A DNA stretch of 64,000 bases, from contig JAUIMM010000169.1 of assembly GCA_031769625.1 (NCBI GenBank), positions 9,730,001 to 9,794,000 of the forward strand, read 5' to 3'. The translations under genes were made by a program, and so were the position numbers. Position 1 is the stretch's first letter. Each line of letters opens with the position of its first letter. The DNA comes from Taudactylus pleione. Taxonomy: Eukaryota; Chordata; Amphibia; Anura; Myobatrachidae. The notes beneath the pieces are model-generated. The model did not search any database. It had not been told where the DNA came from and worked only from the letters and a program-made list of their open reading frames with translations. Shown here in pieces: positions 11,178 to 22,639 of the stretch.

Positions 11178-11476
11178 CAGAGCGGTAACTAGACTTTTTG
11201 GTGCCCTGTGCCAGATAAGAGTATTGGCTCTTTCCCCCCTGCCCCCCCTCATTTTTTAAATAGGGACATGAGATAGTGCACCTGAATAAGGACATAGCCT
11301 CATGAGGAAGGGCCAGGGAAGAGATAGGGGAGGACAGGAGATGCTGGGGATAAAAGAAGAGGAAACTACAAGTGAGAATGATAATGAACAGGAAAGTTGA
11401 CAGGCCCAAACAGCGCCCCCTACCCTGCAGTGCCCTGTGCCATAGCACAGGTTGCACTACCTTAGTTACGGCCCTG
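11178..11476. mobile_element. hAT miniature element A, 299 bp
   Basis: Tips are CAGAGCGGTAACTAG and, on the complement, CAGGGCCGTAACTAAGG. Flanking 8-mers CAGACTGC (11170-11177) and CAGTCTGC (11477-11484) differ at one base. The interior shares phrases such as GGGCACCAAAAAGTCTAG (complement) and the TTATCATTCTCACTTGTAG segment with copies at 14487-15308 and 48575-48851. Confidence 0.88.
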
Positions 11477-11484
11477 CAGTCTGC

Positions 11485-13912
11485 TACTGAGAAACTGTCT
11501 ACCTTCAAACCATCCACCAGTCAGCAGCTTACATGAAAATACCTGAACTTTCTGTTTATATTCCTGTTTTAAGTTAAAAAAATCTAGTGTGCGTTCATAT
11601 TTCTGTACAGTATGTCACTTTGCTCTCACCATTTTTATTAATTAAACACTGTTACTACAAATACCATTTAATAATGTTTTGTCTTTGTGTTCTTAAATAA
11701 TTAATGTGTCAGATAAGTTTGGTTTCCATTAAGAATTGCAGGGATTTATTTGGTTTACACTTTAACTGATTAAATTAGATTGTCATTGTATTTTGGGTGA
11801 AGGAGTAACTGAACAATTCAGCTTTCTAACTAACTTATAGTGATGGCAGAATTGGGTAGTAACTAGCGAGTGTAACAAGGCTCCGGAGTGCCCTGTTTCA
11901 GCCCAGACTCATGTCATGCAGAGAGAACAAGGCTGCCATCATCGGGAAGTGCAGCTCTGCCTGAAGAATTTTTAGGCAGGGTGCATGTTTGGGGCGTCTA
12001 AAGGAAATACAGTAGCTGGGATGAGCATGTAGAACTTGAAGTGTTGCCAACTCTACAGAATATACTCCAAACTAATAACTGATCATTTTACATTGTTAGT
12101 GGATAGTGGGCCTGATTCAGCAAGGATAGCAGTTCCTAAGACGCACACAATCAGCCGTTTGTTGCGTACTGCGCATGCATCACTACTGCAGTCACATGGC
12201 AAATAATATACCGAGCAGAGAGACACTTTATATTCATACTGAGAGCTGTGATCCAGTGGCAGCAATGTTTGTTTGCCATCCAGAAAGGCATTGAAAATTG
12301 GATAATGATCTGTTGGTGGATATGTACGAACAATCAAGTGGATGCTTCAAAGATACTTAATATAAAAAAAAAATCCATGCGCAATCGCTGCTTCAGTACT
12401 AGACTGTCAAGAGTAAGGAAATTCTGATGTGGTCTGAATTAACAATCTTGTTTTTGCCAATTTAGTTGAATGCAAAAATGGTCTGCTTTCACAAATAGCA
12501 TGCTTACTAAACAAGGCATGTAATAAACAAGCATGTATTCCTGTAGCTTTTAAGCATTTCTTTATTCCAACTGCTTACCAGCCAAGTTACTAAATTTATG
12601 CTCAAGTAAACAAAAGTGTAGCTATACAAAGTGGCTAAAATCAAAAACAAAGTTTGCAGAAGAGTCAAAGGTACGAAGTTTCAGCGATATAGTCTATGAG
12701 TTCTGCTTTGGTTTCGCCATTTGTGTTGCCATTTGGAACTGAATTTGGAATGATTTACAATTTACAAATAGCTGGGAAGACGAATGTCAATTGGTTCTGC
12801 TATGTGATGGGGTTGGTGTAAGACTTGAAACACTTACAGCCAATTTCCAGTGCTGAAATGTGCAAAATTTTGCAGCCAATGTGGAATCAGGCTACCATTA
12901 CTTGGAACAGTTCTAAAAATATGGTCATCTGTAGTAGAAAACAAACCAGCAACACATACATTATAATATTCTTTCAAGCTTTATAATTATAACACAGCTG
13001 TGTTATTAAAGACTTTTTTAGTACATGTTAACAGAAAGTTTTAGATCTAATGTCATTTTCACATTTAGAAATCAGTTCAACTACATCTTTATTCCAGAAT
13101 AAGCATCTGTGGGGTTTTTATTATTTTTAATTCTATAAACCGTGCTTAATTTGCCATTGAAAAGGCTGTGTCATAAAACAGATCAGTGGAATTAATGTAA
13201 GTGCGGGTGGTAACTATTAATGAGAGCTCTGTTGCTAGTAATACTGTGGTTCAAGTTACTTTCCGGTTGTTGAACTATAAAGCTTTTATTGTACTTAAAC
13301 CTACTGGCACATATACAATTAACACCATATGGTTAAAGTCATTTTGGACAGCTTTTGAGTCACTCTGCAAGTCAACTACAAAGAATAACGACTTGAGGCA
13401 AAAATAATTGTTGCCCATTCCATTCTCATTTCTATAGAACATACTAAGATTTTGGAAAGAGTGTTCCATGTAGAGCTCTAGATAGATGTCATATTCTGTA
13501 AATATACTTAAAATATTCTCATTACTAAAGAAAAGTGACCCTCATTTTTCAAACCGATGATCTCCTGGCAAAGCAAATACCAGATACTAGATTGTAGTAG
13601 ATGTCTTAAGCTGGATAAAAATAATGTAGTAACCAAATTGAATGCCCTGTGGAGATTGGCATAAAAAAAGAGGTATGGAAGGAGGGACTGGACGAAAGAG
13701 GGGGCATGGGTTTAGACATTTTGTTTTATTTGCTACAATGGATAAAAAAAAGTCTACACTCCTTATTGCAATATCAGAGGTTTGTGCTGTAAAGCTTAAA
13801 GTCAGTCACAAAACAAAGTAAAAATAAAAAGCCTACACTATGCTGGTTGCAAAAGTTCAATATCCGTGATATTGTGAGGGATCTCCTGTGTACAGCTCAC
13901 TTATTACTTATT
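11485..13912. other. Mostly AT-rich sequence; possible miniature-element end near 12112
   Basis: GGGCCTGATTCAGCAAGGAT at 12110-12129 resembles the tips of the Harbinger-like elements elsewhere in the window, but I found no matching right end. Otherwise no gene, RNA or clear repeat. Confidence 0.35.
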
Positions 13913-14078
13913 TACTAAAGTGAGAGATTTTAGAAGTGGAGATGTTGCCCATAGCCACCAATCAGATTCTACTTAACATTTAACTAGCACCTTCTAGAAG
14001 ATAATAGCTACAATCTGATTGGTTGCTATGGACAACATCTCCAATTCTAAAAACTCTCACTTTAGTAAATGTACCACT
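13913..14078. mobile_element. Short foldback element
   Basis: Nearly complete inverted repeat: the left half runs from TTTACTAAAGTGAGAG to CCAATCAGATT and the right half is its complement (AATCTGATTGGTTGCTATGG to CTCTCACTTTAGTAAA). It would fold into one long hairpin. It carries no open frame. Confidence 0.85.
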
Positions 14079-14486
14079 GGGAATGTGTTCTGCGCTCGAA
14101 TGGGCCATTCCAATACTTTGATCTTCCTTTTCTGAAACCATTCCTTAGTTGACCTGGATGTGTGCTTTGGATTGTTATAAAGGTGAAATTCATCTGCCCC
14201 CTTCTTGCTCTGCTCCCTTATTAATATCATCAGTATTAGCTTCAGATTAGAACATTACATTACCCTTTCCAAATTGGGAAATGGTGCACCTGCTTCCAAT
14301 GCTATTAGCTTTTTTTTTTTTACAAGTGTGATCTATCTACACTAATAACACCAATACATTTCTTGCTTTTGACCAAATGTTGCTGCAATTGGTTCTTCTC
14401 AGTTTGTTTCAGCAGGAACTTTACATTAGGACATTGTGTATCTTTCACATTTTCAGGTGCTGCTGGTGATAATGAAGCATGTGGGT

Positions 14487-15308
14487 CAATGCCATAACTA
14501 GGGTGGTGTGACATGTGCCACGGCACATGGCATCGGAGGGCAGGGGATTTCTGCTCGGGCTTGTCAATTTTCTGTTTATAATCATTCTCACTTGTAGCTT
14601 CCTTTTCATTTATCTCTGGCACCTTCTGGCCACCCCTATCTCCTCCCTGGTCGATTCCTGCTTCATCTGGCCACCTCCCCAAACACCTTCAGTCACATCC
14701 TCTTTTATTTAACACACACATTTCAAAATACTGTCATAACCAGGACTCAAACCTATCACCTCTCACATGGCAGCAAGACACCTTACATATGCAGCTATCT
14801 GCCCCACAATGTGTGATGGCAGTCGGGAACACAGCCACCAATGGTCAACCCAGGTGTTACCAGCACACGGCGAGTACCTTTGCCGCTGAATGTACCATAC
14901 ACGGATCTCCCCACCACTGATATTTGCTGCATATACTGTACACTACACGCTCTCTTTCTATACCTTCAGTCGGTGCTTTACACTACCGACTCCAGGCTTG
15001 TGCACTGCTGTTCTGATGGGCAAATCACCAGTGCTCTGCTACATCTAGAACTGGTGACTTATACTGCTTTATTATTGTGTATCATCACTGCAGCCATTGG
15101 ATTCACACTGTATTTGTCAGTGACACCTGGATAACAGTGGTACAAAGGGATTGGCAACCCGTCATCATCATATGGGACAAATCAGATTTGTCATGTCCCT
15201 TCCCCATGAGGCCACACCTTTATTTGGGAGGCGGGTCTTATGTCCCAATTTTAAAATTGCCAATGCTCTTTCTGGCCCAGGGCACCAAAAAGTCTAGTTA
15301 CGGCTCTG
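14487..15308. mobile_element. hAT miniature element B, 822 bp, with nested SINE
   Basis: Flanked by a perfect 8-bp duplication ATGTGGGT (14479-14486 and 15309-15316). Tips are CAATGCCATAACTAGGG and, on the complement, CAGAGCCGTAACTAGAC. It is longer than copy A because it contains extra sequence, including a tRNA-derived SINE at 14700-14812. Confidence 0.88.
14700..14812 (-). mobile_element. tRNA-derived SINE
   Basis: On the - strand the segment starts GGGGCAGATAGCTGCATATG (A-box-like), continues with GTAAGGTGTCTTGCTGCC, then has GGTTTGAGTCC (B-box-like), and ends in an AAATAAAAGAGGATG tail. This is the layout of a tRNA-derived SINE with internal Pol III boxes. I cannot name the parent tRNA. 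Confidence 0.65.
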
Positions 15309-15652
15309 ATGTGGGTTGCTATTCAAAGTTAATGACACTGATATGTAATTTAGCTTTATACATGGAACATGTTTGCTCAATTTTACCATCAGTTTTTTCC
15401 TCAATATTTAGCTCATCATGGTTGATGGGTATCTTCTATGACTGTGATAGTACCAGCACAGCAGCTGCTTGCCTTTGCTTACATTTTAGATCATGACTAC
15501 TTTTATCAGACATGTTTAGCACACTCTTCTATTTTGCAATGTTTAAGAATATTAGTAGAACAAACTAAGAGATGTACTGTATCAAAAGAGGGTGTGGAGA
15601 AATGACTGTCCAATGTTGCTATTAGGGATGTGCGCCGGACCATTTTTGCCGG

Positions 15653-15760
15653 ATTTGGATTTGGATTTGGTTCTAATTCGTCGTCCGGCTTTGGATTTGG
15701 ATTTGGATTTGCCAAACTGCGGTGACTGGCTTTGGATTTGGATTTGGATTTGGATTTTTT
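15653..15760. repeat. TTTGGA hexamer-rich block
   Basis: Runs of GGATTTGGATTTGGATTTGG broken by short unique segments. The equivalent zone at 60660-60770 is similar but built on GTTTTGGATCTGG. The KSKSKS and PNPNPN frames seen here are repeat artefacts. Confidence 0.9.
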
Positions 15761-16138
15761 TACAAAAATTGACAAAAAAAGCTAAAATCACATAAATTGG
15801 TCTTTTTTTTCTTCCTAGAGTATTATTAACCTCAATAACATTAATTTCCAGTCAATTTAGACCATATCACAGCTTATAATATTGTTTTCAACATTATTGG
15901 CCAAAGGTTGCAGTGAGCTGACTGGTTACTAAGCGACAAAGCAGCGGCACAACGACACAGACACCACAGTATAAAGCACATCTATGACACATTGCCACAC
16001 AGCAGTGGCAGAAATGAAAAGTAGGGCACCCACCCAGTGGGGTACGGCCAGCAGAGTCATAGTACTTGTTTACAAAGTGGGCTACGGCCCTAGGAGTCAC
16101 AGTGCACAATCTTATTAGCATTACACCGCACATAGGGC

Positions 16139-17080
16139 CTGATTCACATTACACCATAAAGTAGTGTCTCTTATTTATGTTACGACACACAGTAGTGCCC
16201 CTTTTACACAATGCCCACAGTAGTGACCCTTTTACACAATGCCCACAGTAGCGGTGTCCCTTACACAATGTCCCCCAGCAGTGGTGCCCCCTATGCAGTC
16301 CCCTTAGTAGTAGGGTCCACTATGCAGTGCCCCCAGTAGAATGCCCCCCAGTAGTATGCCCCCCATTAGCAGGCCCCCCCCAGTAGTATGCCCCCCATTA
16401 GCAGGCCCCCCCAGTAGTATGCCCCCCATTAGCATGCCACCCAGTAGTATGCCCCCCCAGTAGTATGGCTCCCCCAGTAGCAGGCCCCCCCAGTAGTAGG
16501 CTGCCCCAGTAGTAGCCCCCCCTGTAGTATGGGCCCCCCCTGTAGTATGGCCCCCCCTGTAGTAGGCTGCCCCAGTAGCAGCCCCCCCCCAGTAGTAGTA
16601 AGCCCCCCCAGTAGTATGGCCCCCCCAGTAGCAGACCCCTCAGTAGTATGGCCCCCCCAGTAGCAGACCCCCCCCAGTAGTATAGCCCCCCCAGTAGCAG
16701 GCCCCTCTGTAGTATGGCCCCCCCAGTAGTATAGCCCCGCCCAGTAGCAGACCCCCCCAGTAGTGCAGACCCCCCAGTAGTATAGCCCCCCCCCAGTAGC
16801 AGGCCCCTCTGTAGTATGGCCCCCCAATAGTGCAGATCCCCCCCAGTAGTATGGCCCCCCCAGTAGCAGACCCCCCCCCAGTAGTATAGCCCCCCCCAGT
16901 AGCAGGCCCCTCTGTAGTATGGCCCCCCCAGTAGTATTGCCCCCCCCAGTAGCAGACCCCCCCCAGTAGTGCAGACCCCCCCAGTAGTATAGCCCCCCCC
17001 AGTAGCAGGCCCCTCTGTAGTATGGCCCCCCAAGTAGTATAGCCCCCCCAGTAGCAGACCCCCCCCCCAGTAGCACCCCC
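16139..17080. repeat. Minisatellite with CAGTAGTATGCCCCCC theme
   Basis: More than 30 imperfect units built on CAGTAGTATGGCCCCCCC and CAGTAGCAGACC. The left edge (16141-16215) is nearly the same as the complement of 5092-5170 and also matches 39056-39084 (ATTCATGTTACGTCACACAG). Long Gly/Tyr-rich frames on the - strand are artefacts. Confidence 0.92.
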
Positions 17081-17523
17081 GGACCTTTGACAAGTAAAAA
17101 AATTAAAAAAATAAAACTTACCTGATTCCCCGCTCCCGCGCCGTCCGCTCTGTCACATGCTGAGGAGGGAGCCGGAAGACGGAGCTCATGTGTGAGCTCC
17201 AGCCGGCTCCCTCCGTGCAGCAGCCAATGAGAGTCTGTGTGACTCTCATTGGCTGCTGTAACAAACACACAGCTGCCGCTGGCGGCTGTGTGTCTGTGTC
17301 TGTGTAGGGCAGAGCGCTATCACTGCGCTCTGCCCTACACGCGAGGAGACCTGATGTCAGATTCTCTAGTGAGAATCCGACATCAGGCGGCCGCCGTTCG
17401 GCCCCGAACGGGGATCCGAGTCAGGCGGTGAACACCCGAACAGGGTTCGGGTGGACTCGGATCCCCAATGTTCGGAGCGGTTCGGATTCCACAGAATCCG
17501 AACCGCTCATCTCTAGTTGCTAT

Positions 17524-19114
17524 ACATTTTGCAGAATGAGTACAATATGTAAACACTGCAGCTGTCGCACTGAACTGGTAGTACTAATCTACAGTACGTT
17601 GTTCACACAGTGAGCAATGATGACAAGTAAGGGTGCAGACCGTAACTAGGGGTGTGCAACCCGTGCGGATGCACAGGGCCCAGGGGGTGTCACCCTGCAA
17701 ATGCTAGCACAACTGCAGAGCCGCCTGGAGTATCCAAGGGACGCTCCAGGCAGGCACCCATCATCTTGTAGAGCTGACCAGAATGTGCTTAGGACACTTT
17801 GGGAAATGCTCTATTTTCTAGAGCCAGCGCCCTTGCCCCCTAGGTGTGACAGTGCTGATGAGTGGGCCCTGGTGCTGGAGGGAAGGAAGGAGGAAACGTG
17901 ACGGGGTCATGGCTAGGTTGTAGAAGGGGTGTGATCATGGACCCTACACAGGGTTGGGTGCTTTGTACTCCTCCCACCTTCTCAGCGACCATGATGTTAG
18001 CCACTATCTAATGGACACAAAAATTAATTACCAGTAGTCATTTTAATTCTGGTATACCAGTCAACATCAATTATATGAATTCAGTTTTATTTTGTTACAG
18101 CCCCATGCTAGAATAATAGTATCATGCCACCATACCAGGGCAATGATACCAGCACACTGTATGGTGCTATAACTCCACAGTACCTTAATAATCTCTATGT
18201 CAGTATGTATATATATTCCCTGCCCCATGGTCTTATATTATCCCCATGTCATGCAGTGGAGCAGTGAGTGGTCACAGGTCTCTTATAGCACATATACCAC
18301 AGAGGACTAAAGCTCACAACATGCCACTAATATGTATGAAAGTATGTTGTAACATGCAACCATTTATTGGAACCATTAAAGATATTTTTATTTACATATA
18401 TAGTAGACAAAAAGAACCCCAAAAATATGTTTTGTTTGTTTTAATACTTTGCTAGTATTTCTACTTTACCACATTAAACCTACTTAATTGTATTCCTTAG
18501 CTACTGCAAATTTCTACGCAGCACTGCTGGTATAAAACCTCCAAACCTTTAATCATGAAATAATACCTTAGATTGTAAAAAGACATTGCGTTACCTCACA
18601 CTCCCCTTTTAAACCTTTTGCCATTTTAGCAGTTGGGTGGGAAGAACAGACTTTAAGTGCCTGTTGCTTAATCTTTTTCTGACAGTTTTATGCTATTTGC
18701 AATATTTGTTTCAACCCCACAGATGCTTAAGATCCCCTAAGAACTAATGTGTTTAAAGGATAAGGATTCTAATAACAGGAACGCAGATAGGATAACAAGA
18801 GCTTATAATTGCCATATGTGCAAAAGCTTGATGTACATGTGGTTCTATAACAAATCTACATTGCCTACTGTGCAACTCAGAACACAAGAACAAGACTGGA
18901 TATAGACTGTTGTATTTCTTGTGTATGAGACAAACAATTGTATCTACATTATTTTGTTTATTTGTTTATTAAAACTTGTCAACTACATTGTGTGTTGTGA
19001 TGTGGTGAGTTATTAAACGCCTGGAGCATATGCTTTCTTGCAGGTTTTATTAAAGAACAAATAAACCCCCTCAAAATAAATCTTCGTACATGAAACACGG
19101 AGATTAAATACACC
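17524..19114. other. Non-coding; one hAT-like tip
   Basis: CAGACCGTAACTAGGGG at 17638 looks like a left tip of the hAT family A-C, but no right end was found. The remainder is AT-rich and has no supported gene. Confidence 0.4.
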
Positions 19115-19468
19115 GGGGGGGGGGGGGGGGTGATTCAGAGGTAGATGCAGTTGCAGCCACTACTGCATCTTTACGATAAGTGGTGAGGCCGATTGGTGTC
19201 CTATTGAGGCATCCACTGGCTGAGGCAAGACGCACTATCGGTACACCATCGTCCTCACTATCAGATCCGGCACCTGCCTATGGCAGACGCAGAATGTCCA
19301 AGTGACCATGGCCGCCGGTGTCAGGGCAACTGCGTCTCTAGACCTGTCTGTGTCTGTGACCTGTCTACCACCCTAGTTACTGCCCAGAATTCCCACCGAA
19401 ATTGCATGGATCTCCCGGAGGTAAACTTTGGGATGCTTGCACAGTGCTTCGACCTCTGAATCATCCCC
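19115..19468. mobile_element. Miniature inverted-repeat element, 354 bp
   Basis: The left tip GGGGGTGATTCAGAGGTAGA follows a poly-G run of about 16 bases. The complement of the right end reads GGGGATGATTCAGAGGTCGA. The terminal phrase resembles the Harbinger-like family at 20157, but no target duplication is clear. Confidence 0.68.
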
Positions 19469-20156
19469 ACTGTTTTGTTTTGTCTTACTGAGTTTCCTCT
19501 GTAGCTTTGATTATAAATATACAAAATAGTGGTTGCTCATGATCAACCTAATAGTTTTTCACAGGTGCTTGTAAAGGGGGGTTTAGTCTGGACTACAGAA
19601 AAAAAGAAAAAAATGTTTCTTCCAGCAAACTGCAAAAAAAATAAACTAGCAAATAACATAGCAATAATATATTTACACCCCCCTGCATTCACACACAATA
19701 AAAGCAGGTCTCACAGTTCTCAGTGACAGGTTGCTGCTATAGGACAAAAAGCTAAAATTGAAAAACATGTTAGTTATTTCCTGTTAAATGTTGAAGTCTA
19801 AAATAAAGCAATCATTTATTTCAACTAATAGACTATAAACAGTTCTAGAGCATGTACAGTGCAAATAAATGCAAGATTTGCCCCAAAACTGCTGAATGTT
19901 CAGCTCTACATGTTACTGAAATGCACTTGTAGCAGAGCACAGACCATGCTTTTACATCATCAGTAATTGTACTGCCTATCTTCCGAGTACCTATTGTTAG
20001 GATTAAATGCTATGATTTAGTTGTTATGGAAATGATAATTAGCTCAGTATTAGCAAAGGGAGATCCTAACTCTAAAGTATGCTAGATTCAGACTAACGAG
20101 TGGCTCTACATGTTATTATTCTTTATGGAAAGGATTTGTCATGCATAACAAACACA

Positions 20157-20657
20157 GGGGGTCATTCAGACCCGCTCGCGAGCGCAGAATGTTCGCAAGC
20201 AGGTCGATGTTGCCCCACTGCGCATGCGCATGACGGAGGGAGCTCCGTCGTGCGCATGTGCGAGGCCCGGATAGTGACGGGCTCTCCGTCGCTCCGGGTC
20301 TCGCACCAAAGGGGGCGTGCTGTCGATGTTGATTGACAGCACACACCCTTTGGTGGGCGTGCCGGGGGCGTGGCTGCCAGACGGAGGCGTTCCCATGGGA
20401 ATGCCTACCGTCTGAAGCCGGCCCCACTGACATCACTGATAGAGCCAAAATCACTCCAGGGCTTGCGGCAGCGAGACCCTACTGCAGGGTTTCCGTCGCA
20501 AGCCCGATGGTCGCGATGGTCTTGACCATCGCGACCATCATCATGGACGCTCGCATAAGCTGTGGGTGGTCACCCACAGCTATGCGAGCGTCCAGGAGGA
20601 CGCTCCATTTTCATGGAGGAGGGCCCTGATTCAGAGCGAGCGCTCTGAATCAGGCCC
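20157..20657. mobile_element. Harbinger-like miniature element, subfamily 1, copy 1
   Basis: 501 bp between ACA triplets (20154-20156, 20658-20660). Tips are GGGGGTCATTCAGA and, on the complement, GGGCCTGATTCAGAGCG. The interior holds inverted pairs: GGGGGCGTGCTGTCGATGTT, GATGGTCGCGATGGTC with GACCATCGCGACCATC, and GCTGTGGGTGGTCACCCACAGC. Copies 2 and 3 at 41280 and 43203 are in opposite orientation and share these blocks. No transposase. Confidence 0.85.
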
Positions 20658-20660
20658 ACA

Positions 20661-21063
20661 TTTCAAAGAGAAGTTTATGGTTCCAGGTGACCTTTAGGTA
20701 TGTAGGGAAAAATAGCTTTTCTGACGCAAACATGCATCACTTAGTACCATAATAAATTCATAAAGTACATTTAGTGAACTAAAATAAAAATTAAAGTACG
20801 GTATAACTGTCTAGACCAAAATGTTCTTCGAATTAAGCTTGATTAAGTTTGCTCGTCTCTAGGAGTAAACTAATTGCTGTGCATAGGTATAGCACCACCT
20901 ACAGGGAGTTTATCAGGTTATACAACTACTTAGGAAAATTCAAGCATGTTAGTTTGCAATATACTTAATGGATGGTGCCTCACATATATTATTTGTGATT
21001 TAATAAATAGAGAACAAAATATGTAACAATGTGTATTAATGATTTTTCTTTCATTCATTCAAG
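20661..21063. other. Intron upstream of exon 1
   Basis: AT-rich sequence ending in a TTTTTCTTTCATTCATTCAAG polypyrimidine tract and 3' splice site. No separate feature. Confidence 0.6.
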
Positions 21064-21255
21064 GTGAAAGCAACAGATGCAGACTCTGGTTCTTTTGGAC
21101 AAGTTCATTACTCTCTATATAATAGAGTTCACAACTCCAAAGAGTCTCAGAAGTTCTGGATTGAACGTGATTCTGGACGCATTTGTGTATCACAAGATAT
21201 TGACAGGGAAGGAGAGCCTGGGAGTTATGATCTTCTTGTCAAAGCACAAGACGAG
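21064..21255 (+). CDS. Large cadherin (Fat/dachsous/CDH23-like), internal exon A
   Basis: A 192-bp exon encoding 64 residues in phase 0 at both ends. It begins after a pyrimidine-rich tract ending in CAAG and stops before the donor GTGAGT at 21256. The protein has the hallmarks of one extracellular cadherin repeat: ATDADSGSFGQVHYSL (calcium-binding DxD region), FWIERDSGRI, the DRE motif in SQDIDREGEPG, and YDLLVKAQDE. Such proteins are single-pass membrane proteins that bind calcium between repeats and mediate cell-cell adhesion. The last residues (AQDE) run in frame into GGLSAQAF of the exon at 46226, so the two exons are consecutive. Short exons, each holding part of a repeat, point to a very large cadherin, but I cannot say which member. 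No start or stop codon of the gene lies in the window. Confidence 0.92.
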
Positions 21256-21371
21256 GTGAGTTTGCTGATTACACTAACCATGCTTTCATTCTTCTTTTCA
21301 GCACATATGGAGATGTTTTATGTGTGTTCTCCAACAAAGTGCTATAAGTTGATAATGCTGTAAAAGTTTTA

Positions 21372-21885
21372 AGATGAGATGTATCAAGCCTTGGAGAGAG
21401 CTAAAGTGGAGAAGTTGCCCAAATCAGTCAATCAGCTTCTAATGCTGCCCATCCACTAGCAGACCATAGAAACGTCAGCACGATTACGACATTGTAATCG
21501 TGCTGTCGTTTCTATGTCTGTGATAAGCCTACACTGAACGAGCAGTTGTTCAGTGCAGGCTCATCAATCATCTGGCAACATGCTGAACCTAACGTTATCG
21601 TCAGGTTGACCAGCATGTTTGCCCGATGATTGATGTTGGAAGCGACCAGCGGGCGAGAGCATCGCTGGTCGTTTCCGACTTTAAAGTGCCCGATTTGCTG
21701 ACGATTTGCAAGCGATTGCATGATAACGACATTGTTATCGTGCAATCGCCTGTCAAAATCTTCTAGTGGATGGGCAGCTTAACTGTCATGTATCTAGCAC
21801 AGTCTATGAAATGACAGAAGCTAATTGGTTGCTATGTACAACTTCTTAATTTTATCTCTCTCGAAGGTTTGATACATCTCCCCCT
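21372..21885. mobile_element. Foldback element with nested insertion
   Basis: Left arm AGATGTATCAAGCCTTGGAG (from near 21375) and the complement of the right arm (AGATGTATCAAACCTTCGAG) match, flanked by TTA at 21369-21371 and 21886-21888. Inner segments near AAGCTGATTGG also pair. It is interrupted by 21443-21779 and abuts a related element at 21889. Confidence 0.78.
21443..21779. mobile_element. Nested miniature element, 337 bp
   Basis: Tips TGCTGCCCATCCACTAG and, on the complement, AGCTGCCCATCCACTAG, flanked by TAA at 21440-21442 and 21780-21782. It lies inside the foldback element, whose AGCTTCTAACTGTC phrase is restored when it is removed. It contains further hairpins (GATTACGACATTGTAATCGT). 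Confidence 0.85.
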
Positions 21886-21888
21886 TAG

Positions 21889-22091
21889 GAGGAGATTTAT
21901 AAAATCTTGGAGAGAGATAAAGTGGAGTGGAGAAAGATAAAGATAAAGTACCAATCAATCAGCTTCTAACTGTCATTTTCTAGCACAGCCTGTAAAATAA
22001 CAGTTAGAAGCTGATTGGCTGATTTCCAACTCTCTTTCTTTTCATCTCTCTCCACTTTATCTCTCTCCAAGATTTAGTAAATCCCCCCCCC
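21889..22091. mobile_element. Foldback element, 203 bp
   Basis: Left arm GGAGGAGATTTATAAAATCT (continuing GGAGAGAGATAAAGTGG) pairs with the right arm ending CCAAGATTTAGTAAATCC. TTA flanks it at 21886-21888 and 22092-22094. The inner segment CTAACTGTCATTTTCTAGCA is shared with the preceding element. Confidence 0.82.
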
Positions 22092-22094
22092 TTA

Positions 22095-22639
22095 GTGTAC
22101 ATAACATTTATGCCTGTAAGATCTGTGATCGGTTAGCATAGGGATTTACGGACCGCAGTGAGAGATACAATAAGTGTACATTAGCTGTAATCTATTCCCT
22201 ACATCACACTTTTTCTTATTCTCACAAATATAATACAATGACAGTGCAGTACAGTGCGGAATTGTACATTATACATAAGAAGTAGGTGAACAGTGGGTAG
22301 TGCACTGATCTATCTAAATAACTAAAATCAGACTTAGTACCTACTCTACTGGAATGTTTGGGAGACACCTGAATTATCTGGTAGCCCCACAGACTGCAGG
22401 AAGAGCAGGTGTCCCTCCCGCATCCCGCCCAATTTTTATTGAAATGACAATCTATGAGAATGACATTATTTCGTCCCCATCCCTCTCCTCGTCCCCATCC
22501 CCAGACCTGCTATTCACGACATTATGGGGCAAGAGGGTGGGAAATTTTGATGAGAAACACCTGTAAGCAAGTATGACTATAATACTGGTCATACACAAAG
22601 CATAATAGAGAACTAAAAAACAAATACAACAATGAATGT
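22095..22639. other. Intron, no feature seen
   Basis: Mixed AT-rich sequence without supported gene or repeat boundary. Confidence 0.4.

Larger units (their letters stand above)
15623..17515. mobile_element. hAT-type composite element, 1.89 kb
   Basis: Flanked by a perfect 8-bp duplication GTTGCTAT (15615-15622 and 17516-17523). Tips are TAGGGATGTGCGCCGG and, on the complement, TAGAGATGAGCGGTTCGG. From left to right it holds a TTTGGA-rich block, a segment shared with 60830-60970 (TCAATAACATTAATTTCCA), a minisatellite (16139-17080), a consensus splice donor on the - strand at 17116-17124, and GC-rich palindromes. No transposase is visible; the relative at 60635 carries a remnant. Confidence 0.88.

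Noticed and set aside
16398..17268. Gly/Tyr-rich open frames of 231 and 279 codons on the - strand
   Set aside because: They translate the CAGTAGTATGCCCC minisatellite in two frames; no unique protein sequence beyond the repeat.
21064..21363. Reading the cadherin exon on to 21363 as coding, with GTG as a start
   Set aside because: The frame runs through the donor GTGAGT at 21256 into non-cadherin sequence; the GTG is the first codon after a 3' splice site, not a start.
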